Source: Chondrocystis sp. NIES-4102 (GTDB taxonomy: Bacteria > Cyanobacteriota > Cyanobacteriia > Cyanobacteriales > Xenococcaceae). Taken from it: a stretch of 64,000 nucleotides of DNA. Positions 56,824 through 64,000 of this stretch are shown here, piece by piece; within the stretch, counting starts at the first letter, position 1, and the number at the start of each line of letters is the position of its first letter. The stretch covers positions 2,108,001 to 2,172,000 of the forward strand of contig AP018281.1 of the NCBI GenBank assembly GCA_002368355.1, read 5' to 3'. The position numbers and the translations under genes are program-made. Under the pieces are notes generated by a model. It was given only the letters and a program-made list of their open reading frames with translations. It was not told where the DNA came from and searched no databases.

Positions 56824-57225
56824 ATGTTTGCTAAAACCTTAAAATCAACTTCCCCTATTAATCCATCCCCCTCAACGAATCAACATCTAATTATCGAACT
56901 TCACGAACTAGAGGCAGTTTTAACTAAATTAGGTTTATACCTTTCTACTGCTGAATTAAATCGCCTTTGTGGTGGTCAATTTGTAAGTTTAGAAAATCTT
57001 GCATTAGCAGATGTCGGTATTATCCTAATTTTAGCCTCGGCGATCGCTTCGCATCATTTCCAACACAAACATCTTTCCTTTAGAGACTTACTTTTATTAA
57101 GTGGAACTACGGAGTCTGTGGGCATTCCTCTATACTGTTGGGATAATAATCTTGCAGTAAAATACTACCTTCGTCTAACTTTCGTAGAAGGAGTACCTGT
57201 GATTGTTATTCAAACCCAAAATTAA
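56824..57225 (+). CDS. Orphan 133-residue protein within the polyketide operon
   Basis: 133 residues, soluble, no signal peptide. Residues ~22-110 are mostly helical with Leu/Ile-rich segments (LHELEAVLTKLGLYLSTAEL, VGIILILASAIASHHFQ). A C-terminal beta stretch (YYLRLTFVEGVPVIVIQ) follows. I do not recognise the family. Tight co-direction with the cluster (57 bases from the gene before, 33 from the gene after) makes a role in biosynthesis or export likely. The first ~20 residues are Ser/Thr/Pro-rich and disordered. Confidence 0.65.
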   Translation: MFAKTLKSTSPINPSPSTNQHLIIELHELEAVLTKLGLYLSTAELNRLCGGQFVSLENLALADVGIILILASAIASHHFQHKHLSFRDLLLLSGTTESVGIPLYCWDNNLAVKYYLRLTFVEGVPVIVIQTQN

Positions 57226-57258
57226 ATTAATTATCCAGTAGATAGAAAAATTCGCCCT

Positions 57259-58638
57259 ATGAATAATAATCCACCTAATCTACAAAATAATAAAAAAATT
57301 AATTATCAATATAGACCCCAGTCAAGGCAGCAAGCCATAATTCTCGATGTTAAAACTAGTCTGCTATTGATGGCTTTGGCTCTGACTACTTTGGGTTTCA
57401 CTTCCTACTATACCCTTAAAAATAGCAACATTATTAGTAATTATCAGGCTAAAACTTCAACAGCACCAAAAACAATTACTACAGCTAATACTAATTTAAA
57501 TAATAGGGTAGCAGCCATCGGTTATATCCAAACCAAACAAGATCCCATTAATCTATCCGCCACTACTTTTGTTGAGGGCGCAAGGGTACAAGAATTACTA
57601 GTAAAACGCACAGATCAAGTAAAAGTTGGTCAAATCATTGCCATTCTCGATAATCGCGATCGCCTTTTAGCTGCCTATAATCAAGCTCAAAAACAAGTCA
57701 CTGTAGCAAACGCTCGTCTACAACAAGTTCAAGCAGGGGCGAAAACAGGCGAAATTCAAGCACAAAAAGCTAAATTTCAAGCAACTGAGGCAGAATTACA
57801 AGGACAGATCGATACTCAAAAAGCTGCGATCGCTAACCTCAACGCCCAATTGGCAGGGCAAACTAACGCCCAAAAAGCCACTATTAACCGACTCAAAGCA
57901 GAAGTTGAAAATGCGACAAAGGAATGTCAACGCTACAAACAGTTGTCCGTGGGAGGGGCGATATCTGCCTCGGAAAAAGATAGTATTTGTCTTAAGCAAA
58001 CCACCTCGCAAGATCAACTGCTAGAAGCTAATGTCAACTTACAAAGAATTACTAATACTTTGGGCGAACAAATCAATGAAGCTAAAAGTAATCTTCAACG
58101 TACTATTAATACCTTAGATCAGCAAATCATCGAAGCTCAATCTAGTTTAGAAGCGGTGGCAGAAGTACGGGATGTAGATGTGGCGGTGGCTATGTCTGAA
58201 TTAGAAACGGCAAAATCGGCGGTAAGTAAGGCGGAGGCGGAATTAGATTTAGCTTATGTTCGTTCTCCTATTGATGGTCAAATTCTACAAATTAATACTT
58301 GGGCTGGCGAGACAATTAATAATACCAAAGGGATCGTTACTTTGGGTGATACCGCCAATATGTATGTGGTGGCAGAAGTATATGAAACTGATATAAATAA
58401 AATAAAAATAGGTCAACAAGCAACTATTGATAGTGGTGGGATTACTAGTAAATTAACAGGTACAGTCGAAGAAATAGGATTACAAATTGGCACGAAAGAT
58501 GTCTTGGGTACTGACCCAGTAGCTGATGCTGATGCGCGGGTGGTGGAAGTAAAAATCCGTTTAACTCCTGAAGCTAGTAAGCAAGTGACGGCTCTTACTA
58601 ATTTACAAGTTAACGTAATTATTAATACTAATAGTTAA
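57259..58638 (+). CDS. HlyD/DevB-type periplasmic adaptor subunit
   Basis: 459 residues. One N-terminal helix (SLLLMALALTTLGFTSYY), a lipoyl half with IQTKQDPINLSATTF, a long coiled coil rich in Ala/Gln (~140-325), the second lipoyl half (VRSPIDGQILQINTWAGETI) and a beta-barrel region. This is the DevB-type adaptor of DevBCA exporters, which in Anabaena export heterocyst glycolipids through TolC. It is followed by the DevC-type and DevA-type genes in the usual B-C-A order. The outer-membrane channel must be encoded elsewhere. Confidence 0.9.
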   Translation: MNNNPPNLQNNKKINYQYRPQSRQQAIILDVKTSLLLMALALTTLGFTSYYTLKNSNIISNYQAKTSTAPKTITTANTNLNNRVAAIGYIQTKQDPINLSATTFVEGARVQELLVKRTDQVKVGQIIAILDNRDRLLAAYNQAQKQVTVANARLQQVQAGAKTGEIQAQKAKFQATEAELQGQIDTQKAAIANLNAQLAGQTNAQKATINRLKAEVENATKECQRYKQLSVGGAISASEKDSICLKQTTSQDQLLEANVNLQRITNTLGEQINEAKSNLQRTINTLDQQIIEAQSSLEAVAEVRDVDVAVAMSELETAKSAVSKAEAELDLAYVRSPIDGQILQINTWAGETINNTKGIVTLGDTANMYVVAEVYETDINKIKIGQQATIDSGGITSKLTGTVEEIGLQIGTKDVLGTDPVADADARVVEVKIRLTPEASKQVTALTNLQVNVIINTNS

Positions 58639-58653
58639 ACTCAATATAATAAA

Positions 58654-59826
58654 ATGTTTAATAAATTATTTACAGCTTGGCTACAACTAAAATATCAAAA
58701 AATACGTCTAATTTTGGCATTGTCAGGGGTAATTTTTGCCGTCGTAATTGTTTTTATGCAGTTAGGTATTAGAGATGCCCTATTTGATAGTGCAGTGCGC
58801 TTTCATAAGAGTTTAGATGGCGACTGTTTTATAATAAGCCCTCGTTCCACTTCCTTAATTGCTATGGAAAATTTCCCCAACAGACGTTTAGCCCAAGCAT
58901 TAGCTTTTGAAGAAGTAGACCATGTTAGCCCCATTTATCTAGACTTCGCCCAGTGGAAAAATCCTGAATCTAGGAAATACTGGCGCAATATCTTTGTAAT
59001 TGGGTTCGATTTACGAGATCAAGTATTTACTTTACCTGGGGTGAATGAAAACCGTCAAAAATTACAATTACCCGATACTATTTTATTTGATCGCAGTTCT
59101 CGAACAGAATTTGGGCCTATCGCGCAACAATTTACCACCTACGGCAAAGCCAAGACAGAAATAGGTAGTAATAGCGGTTCAAATCGTCGGGTAGATGTAG
59201 TAGGACTATTTGATTTAGGCACTTCCTTTGGTTCGGATGGCAATATAATTACTAGTGAAGTCAACTTTTTAAGACTGGTTGATACAAGGGCTAAAGGCAG
59301 AATTGATGTAGGTTTAATTAAACTTACTCCAGGTACAGATCCCAATCAATTTAAACAAAAACTAGTCCAAAAATTACCGCGAGATATCAAAATTCTAACC
59401 AAACAAGAATTTATCCAATTTGAAAAGAAATATTGGCAAAGTAGCACAGCGATCGGGTTTATCTTCAATTTAGGAGTATTTCTGGGGTTAATTGTCGGGG
59501 TGGTGGTAGTTTACCAAATCCTTTATACCAATGTGTCGGATCATTTACCACAATACGCTACTTTAAAAGCGATCGGTTACACCCAAAATTATCTACTCTC
59601 TATCGTATTTCAACAGGCTTTATTTATTGGGGCTTTAGGATATTTACCAGGGTTAATAATTAGTATTATTCAATATCAATTTGCAGCCAAAATGACTTTA
59701 TTACCAATCATTATGACTTGGCAAAGAGCAGTATTTGTACTTGTTACCACATTGATAATGTGCCTGATTTCGGGATTTTCCGCTATGAATAAATTAAAAT
59801 CTGCCAACCCTGCTGACGTATTTTAA
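58654..59826 (+). CDS. DevC/FtsX-type ABC permease
   Basis: 390 residues with the MacB/FtsX topology: one N-terminal helix (LALSGVIFAVVIVFMQLG), a large periplasmic domain (~45-260), and three helices at the C-terminal end (AIGFIFNLGVFLGLIVGVVVVYQ and the following). Typical of DevC, the permease that forms the inner-membrane part of DevBCA. Located 15 bases after the adaptor and 4 bases before the ATPase, so the three proteins are expressed together. Confidence 0.9.
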   Translation: MFNKLFTAWLQLKYQKIRLILALSGVIFAVVIVFMQLGIRDALFDSAVRFHKSLDGDCFIISPRSTSLIAMENFPNRRLAQALAFEEVDHVSPIYLDFAQWKNPESRKYWRNIFVIGFDLRDQVFTLPGVNENRQKLQLPDTILFDRSSRTEFGPIAQQFTTYGKAKTEIGSNSGSNRRVDVVGLFDLGTSFGSDGNIITSEVNFLRLVDTRAKGRIDVGLIKLTPGTDPNQFKQKLVQKLPRDIKILTKQEFIQFEKKYWQSSTAIGFIFNLGVFLGLIVGVVVVYQILYTNVSDHLPQYATLKAIGYTQNYLLSIVFQQALFIGALGYLPGLIISIIQYQFAAKMTLLPIIMTWQRAVFVLVTTLIMCLISGFSAMNKLKSANPADVF

Positions 59827-59830
59827 AACC

Positions 59831-61078
59831 ATGAAACCAGTAATTATAGAACACTTAAATCATTATTTCGGTAAGGATAGATTAACAAAACAAGTCTTAT
59901 TTGATATCAATTTAGAGATTAGACCTGGGGAAATAGTTATTATGACTGGCCCATCTGGTTCGGGTAAAACCACCCTCTTAAGCCTTCTGGGGGGATTAAG
60001 AAGAGTTCAAACAGGTAGCCTTAAAACCCTAGGTCAAGAGTTATTTTTAGCTAAAGAAACAGATCTAGTTAATATTCGACGCAACATTGGTTATATATTT
60101 CAAGCCCATAATTTGCTGCCTTTTATGACCGCACAGCAAAATGTACAGATGTCCTTAGAATTAAACCCTAAGATCAATTCCCGTCAAGCAGCTAAAATTG
60201 CTGCCCAGATGCTTGGGGATGTGGGTTTACAAGAGCGAATCAAATACTTTCCTGAAAAACTATCGGGGGGACAAAAACAAAGAGTAGCGATCGCTAGGGC
60301 ATTAGCTCCCAGACCAAGATTAGTTTTAGCCGATGAACCTACTGCTGCACTAGATAGTAAAACTGGGCGAGAAATCGTTAATATCATGCACCGTTTGGTA
60401 AAAGAGCAAAATACAACCATTCTCTTAGTTACCCATGATAACAGAATATTAGATATTGCCGATCGCATTATTCATATGGAAGATGGGCGTTTAGTTCATA
60501 CAGAAAAAAGGTTCGAGGAAAAACAAATGTTTAATCTCAAACCCAGTCAAACTAAATCCCGTGGGCAATATGCCTCCCTATTACCTACGATGACCCAAGC
60601 CAATGGCAATCATCATTCATCAGCTACCACTCTTAATCGTCAGACAAGCCTAGGAAAAACCCCACAGTCTGTGATTAAAAAGACAATTGAACCCCCAAGT
60701 AAACAGCATCAGGGTCGTACCTACAAGATAGTTTGCATTGACGATAGCACTACAATTCTAAAATCCTTAGAACAATACTTGGATAATGAAATGTTTAACG
60801 TCACCACCATTAATAATCCCATCAATGCCCTAGTAGAAACTATCAAAAACGAACCTGATATTGTTTTATTAGATGTAATGATGCCCGATATTAATGGTTA
60901 TGAATTTTGTACCTTATTACGTCAAAACCAAAAATTCAAAGATACACCTGTAATAATGATCACTAGTTTAGATAACAATAGCGATCGCACTCAAGCTAAA
61001 GTAAGTGGTGCTACGGATTACCTAGTTAAACCCTTTAATAAAACCGATTTACTCAAGATGTTATTTAAGTTTTTGTAA
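59831..61078 (+). CDS. DevA-type ABC ATPase fused to a response-regulator receiver domain
   Basis: 415 residues. Residues ~1-225 are the DevA/LolD-type ATPase with Walker A GPSGSGKTT, signature LSGGQKQRVAIARAL, Walker B LVLADEPTAALD and the H-loop VTHD. A ~70-residue Ser/Thr/Gln-rich linker leads to a complete CheY-like receiver (~297-415) with the acidic pair Asp304-Asp305, phospho-acceptor Asp348 in LLDVMMP, Ser in ITS and Lys400 in LVKPF. All residues needed for phosphorylation are present. This puts an export ATPase under possible His-kinase control; ordinary DevA is ~220-250 residues without a receiver. No kinase gene is adjacent. Confidence 0.93.
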   Translation: MKPVIIEHLNHYFGKDRLTKQVLFDINLEIRPGEIVIMTGPSGSGKTTLLSLLGGLRRVQTGSLKTLGQELFLAKETDLVNIRRNIGYIFQAHNLLPFMTAQQNVQMSLELNPKINSRQAAKIAAQMLGDVGLQERIKYFPEKLSGGQKQRVAIARALAPRPRLVLADEPTAALDSKTGREIVNIMHRLVKEQNTTILLVTHDNRILDIADRIIHMEDGRLVHTEKRFEEKQMFNLKPSQTKSRGQYASLLPTMTQANGNHHSSATTLNRQTSLGKTPQSVIKKTIEPPSKQHQGRTYKIVCIDDSTTILKSLEQYLDNEMFNVTTINNPINALVETIKNEPDIVLLDVMMPDINGYEFCTLLRQNQKFKDTPVIMITSLDNNSDRTQAKVSGATDYLVKPFNKTDLLKMLFKFL

Positions 61079-61112
61079 CATTGCATCACTGATATCTACT
61101 CCCTACTACCCC

Positions 61113-61161
61113 CTACCTACTACCTACTACCTACTACCTACTACCTACTACCTACTACCTA
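61113..61161. repeat. Tandem heptamer array, seven CTACCTA units
   Basis: Seven perfect copies of CTACCTA in tandem directly after the DevA-receiver gene and before the convergent CPBP gene. Similar but shorter runs lie near 308-333, 10.5 and 15.4 kb. It belongs to the short tandemly repeated heptamers known from cyanobacteria. Confidence 0.9.
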
Positions 61162-61192
61162 ATTGTCCTAATCTAATTTTGTACGGCTATAG

Positions 61193-62749
61193 TTAAACAC
61201 CACTACCCAAAACAAATAAACTAATTAACGTCCCACTATTCCAGAGACTATGGAGTAACATGGGGGCTAAAAGATTGCGCGATCGCGTATAAACTACCCC
61301 TAAAACTATTCCTAAAGTAGCCAAGGGTAGCACCTCCGATAAACTCAAGTGGGCAATAGCAAAGATAAAACCACTAATAATAATGGCACTGGTAACAGAA
61401 ACATAGCGGGTTAGGGAGGGAAGTAAAAAACCGCGAAACATGATTTCTTCAAAAATCGGTGCAGCAATGGAAGCCGTGCTAAAAAAGATTGCCAGGGCTA
61501 CCTTATCCTGTGCTTGTAGAGCTAAATATAGTAAAGGATTACTACCTCCTTGTCCTTGCCAGATTTGCTGATTAATTAGTGATACTAGTAATACTAAAGG
61601 TACTGCTACTAAATATCCACCGATACCCCAAACAAACCAATTATCAAATAATTTAAATTTAAACCAATCTTGAGGTAGGGGAAGGAAAGATTTAATGGAA
61701 AAATATAAAACCCCAACACCACCAGCAGCCATTAAGAGATAAGTAGCTAAAACATATAAAGCCTTGATTCTGAGGGTAGAATTAACAGGATTGATATTAG
61801 CAATACCTAAAATTAAAGGTAGGACAAATTGACCAATAAAGAAAAAGCCTACAATCAAAACTTGCCAGGTTATCTCCCAATCCCAGGGTGTTGACCAGGT
61901 GTTATTACTATTAGTGGCAATAATTGCTTCATCTTTTTTAAGCAATCTTTGAACTATTAAAAAGATTAATAAGATTACTCCTCCCACACCTCCGAGAAAA
62001 GGAATAGCACTAAGGGCAGCTAATTTAAACAGAGAATTAGTTGCTGTTTCCAACTCTTGCGCCTGTAAGGTTGCCAAATCATCGGACAAATTATTAACTT
62101 GGGCATATTTAGCTAAAGCTTGATAACGAAACCAACTATCCAAATTACTACTAATAGTTTCCATCCCTGCTTGTAAAGTTTGGGTGGGAGATTGCCATAG
62201 TTGCTTGAGTATAGTTGCAGTTTGAAAATATCGATCTTGAGAATTATCAATACGCTCAATTGCACCTTCCCAAATTCCAATAGCTTCTTCAGGCTTACCT
62301 TGTACAGCAGTTAAGATACCTTGTTTCAAATCCAACTCATTAATAAACTGATCTATTTCAGCAATCTGTTGTTTCAATTGCTTCCTTTGGGTTGAATTAA
62401 CTTGTAATTGTTGTTGTGTCAGATTAGGTGTAAGATTTGTGTCTTGCAACTGCTGCAACTGCTTAAGATAATTATCCCGACTTATTACCGATTGCTTACG
62501 GGCTTTTTGATACTGTTTACTCGCTGCACCATAGGGATCTTCCCCAACCAAAGAATTAACCGTACTACTTAAATCCAAATCATCCGTGGCTTCAGGCTTA
62601 AATTCCGTGATGTGAAGAACTAAATTAGTTTGATACAACTCCAGACGACTTTGAATTTGAGGTTGAGAAAGACTATCATTCAAAGAAAAACCAATTCTGG
62701 CGATCGCAAAGATAGTAAGTAAAGTGAGAATTACACGTTTTAATGTCAT
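61193..62749 (-). CDS. CPBP-family intramembrane metalloprotease with N-terminal helical domain
   Basis: 518 residues. After a signal-anchor helix, residues ~30-235 are periplasmic or cytosolic helices with coiled-coil character (QYQKARKQSVISRDNYLKQL). The remainder has about eight membrane helices. The Abi/CPBP (Rce1-like) motif EEIMFRGFLLP and the later FAIAHLSLSE provide the Glu-Glu-Arg and His expected for a zinc-dependent intramembrane protease. It also keeps HSLWNSGT near the end. Substrate unknown. It converges with the polyketide operon and is not part of it. Confidence 0.9.
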   Translation of the reverse strand: MTLKRVILTLLTIFAIARIGFSLNDSLSQPQIQSRLELYQTNLVLHITEFKPEATDDLDLSSTVNSLVGEDPYGAASKQYQKARKQSVISRDNYLKQLQQLQDTNLTPNLTQQQLQVNSTQRKQLKQQIAEIDQFINELDLKQGILTAVQGKPEEAIGIWEGAIERIDNSQDRYFQTATILKQLWQSPTQTLQAGMETISSNLDSWFRYQALAKYAQVNNLSDDLATLQAQELETATNSLFKLAALSAIPFLGGVGGVILLIFLIVQRLLKKDEAIIATNSNNTWSTPWDWEITWQVLIVGFFFIGQFVLPLILGIANINPVNSTLRIKALYVLATYLLMAAGGVGVLYFSIKSFLPLPQDWFKFKLFDNWFVWGIGGYLVAVPLVLLVSLINQQIWQGQGGSNPLLYLALQAQDKVALAIFFSTASIAAPIFEEIMFRGFLLPSLTRYVSVTSAIIISGFIFAIAHLSLSEVLPLATLGIVLGVVYTRSRNLLAPMLLHSLWNSGTLISLFVLGSGV

Positions 62750-62890
62750 TAGTAAAAAGATTGAGGATTACCTTATTATCCGAATATTTTTATAACCCTT
62801 TGGCATTATCCACTTTCCCAGAAAACTTAGCAATCAACCATATCTACCATATACAATAACTGAGGTGAAATAATTAGGAGGAATGTTAGC

Positions 62891-64000
62891 TTGTCTACTC
62901 GTGTGATAATCGTCCGTCATGGACAAAGTACCTATAATGCACAAAAGCTAATTCAAGGTCGTTGTGATGAATCTGTTTTAACAGAAAAAGGGATAGCAGA
63001 TGCTCAAAAAGTGGCACAAGCTTTAAGTGAAATTGCGATCGATGGGTTTTATTGTAGTCCTCTACAGCGAGCCAAACTAACAGCAGAAACAATTCATAAT
63101 GCTTTAGTAAATCCTCCTACCCTACAACCTACGGACAAATTACTAGAAATAGACTTACCTTTGTGGGAAAAACTCAATAAAGAAGAAGTGCGATCGCGTT
63201 TTGCCGACGACTATCAGCAGTGGCACACTAACCCACAAGAATTTAAAATGCTATTGGCAGATGGACAAGAACATTATCCTGTAGTTGCTCTTTATCAGCA
63301 AGCACAAAACTTTTGGCGAGAAACTATACCTAAACATGATGGACAAACCATTTTAATAGTGGCTCACAATGGCATAAATCGTTGCTTAATTATGAGTGCT
63401 ATCGGGATGAGTTGCGATCGCTATCCTTCAATTCAACAGTCTAATTGTTGTATTAATATTCTCAACTTTACTGGTGAATTTGGTGGTGCAGTCCAGTTAG
63501 AATCCCTCAATCAAACCTCACACCTTGGTCTTAGCGTCCCTCCCACCCGTCCTGGTCATAAAGGACCCCGTTTACTATTAGTAAGACATGGGGAAACCAA
63601 TTGGAATAAGGAATCCCGTTTTCAGGGTATTAGGGATATTCCCCTAAATGATAATGGTCGTCTTCAAGCTGTTCTAGCAGGTACATTTTTAGAAGATGTA
63701 GAGATCAATTTTGCCGTTTCAAGCTCAATGCTACGCCCCAAAGAAACCGCCGAAATCATCCTAGAAAAGCATCCAGATGTAACCCTAGAGACTACGCCAG
63801 AATTAATTGAGATTTGTCATGGTTTATGGGAGGGAATGCTAGAAACAGATATCCAAGCAGAATATCCCGACTTACTGCAACAGTGGAAAGATAAACCAGA
63901 AACAGTACAAATGCCTGAAGGAGAAAACTTACAACAAGTCTGGGATAGAGCGATCGCAGCTTGGAATAAAATAGTTGTTCAGTATACTTCTACTGATGCT
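62891..64000 (+). CDS. Tandem-domain histidine phosphatase family protein, cut by the window end
   Basis: The frame stays open to the right edge (about 370 codons visible). The probable start is TTG at 62891, preceded by AGGAGG at 62876-62881; the protein begins with TRVIIVRHGQSTYN, the catalytic RHG of a phosphoglycerate-mutase-like domain. A second RHG motif follows in LLLVRHGETNWNKESRFQGI (63570-63630). Such two-domain histidine phosphatases are common in cyanobacteria, and some act on phosphoserine or sugar phosphates. Substrate not determinable here. Confidence 0.85.
   Translation, partial: MSTRVIIVRHGQSTYNAQKLIQGRCDESVLTEKGIADAQKVAQALSEIAIDGFYCSPLQRAKLTAETIHNALVNPPTLQPTDKLLEIDLPLWEKLNKEEVRSRFADDYQQWHTNPQEFKMLLADGQEHYPVVALYQQAQNFWRETIPKHDGQTILIVAHNGINRCLIMSAIGMSCDRYPSIQQSNCCINILNFTGEFGGAVQLESLNQTSHLGLSVPPTRPGHKGPRLLLVRHGETNWNKESRFQGIRDIPLNDNGRLQAVLAGTFLEDVEINFAVSSSMLRPKETAEIILEKHPDVTLETTPELIEICHGLWEGMLETDIQAEYPDLLQQWKDKPETVQMPEGENLQQVWDRAIAAWNKIVVQYTSTDA

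Noticed and set aside
41799-61078. Heterocyst glycolipid (hgl) locus
   Set aside because: The DevBCA exporter and HglE-like KS could suggest it, but hglB-type thioester reductase, hglT and hetN are not present and three halogenase-like genes are foreign to hgl loci.

Overview
The window comes from a low-GC, phycobilisome-containing cyanobacterium. The evidence is the density of the octamer GCGATCGC (HIP1), an NblA-like protein and a CpcT/CpeT-type bilin lyase (phycobilisome turnover and assembly), a 25-bp/heptamer dispersed repeat family in spacers, and many proteins that look specifically cyanobacterial (CbiG-CobJ fusion, DUF6464, PRC/DUF2382 stress proteins, a tandem-domain histidine phosphatase). 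No rRNA, tRNA, CRISPR array, integrase or intact insertion sequence was seen. A unicellular or baeocystous lineage is possible, but the genus cannot be fixed from the sequence alone.

Layout. 0-6 kb: end of a membrane protein, cobJ-cbiG fusion, a coiled-coil protein and valS. 6-10 kb: an AT-rich accessory patch with a small membrane protein, a frameshifted lipoprotein gene, an antitoxin-like ORF, a HicB remnant and an orphan HlyD-type adaptor. 10-15 kb: a DUF6464 protein, a three-gene minus-strand set headed by a J-domain/TPR/WD40 fusion, and argJ. 15.5-17.7 kb: a cobalamin riboswitch in front of hupE and a CobW-type GTPase. 17.9-26.5 kb: sugar-binding lipoprotein, voltage-gated K+ channel, class D beta-lactamase, rqcH, remA-gmk, TPR-sulfotransferase, clpP. 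27-32 kb: FAD monooxygenase, ChaC-like protein, thioredoxin-fold protein, SnoaL-like protein, a GHL10 gene broken by one in-frame stop, a 2Fe-2S ferredoxin-like protein. 32-40 kb: stress and light-harvesting genes (nblA-like, group 2 sigma factor, two DUF2382 proteins, TIGR02587/TIGR02588 pair, cpcT-like) and small exported proteins. 40.4 kb: alpha/beta hydrolase. 61-64 kb: a CPBP protease and a histidine phosphatase cut by the window end.

The main discovery is at 41.8-61.1 kb: ten co-directional genes with gaps from a 20-bp overlap to 79 bp, apparently one operon. It starts with an iterative type I synthase of the enediyne (PKSE) type split over two proteins: KS-AT, then ACP-ACP-KR-DH-PPTase with two hot-dog domains, the last closely like the stand-alone enediyne thioesterase E10. 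Next come three paralogous FAD-dependent halogenase-like proteins, a carotenoid-oxygenase-like protein that has lost three of four iron ligands, a 133-residue orphan, and a DevB-DevC-DevA-type exporter whose ATPase is fused to an intact response-regulator receiver domain. The enediyne warhead partners E3, E4 and E5 are absent. My working model, an inference, is a linear polyene made by the synthase, modified by the flavoenzymes and exported across the envelope, with phosphorelay input into the exporter. HIP1 sites run throughout the operon, so it is not an obvious recent acquisition.
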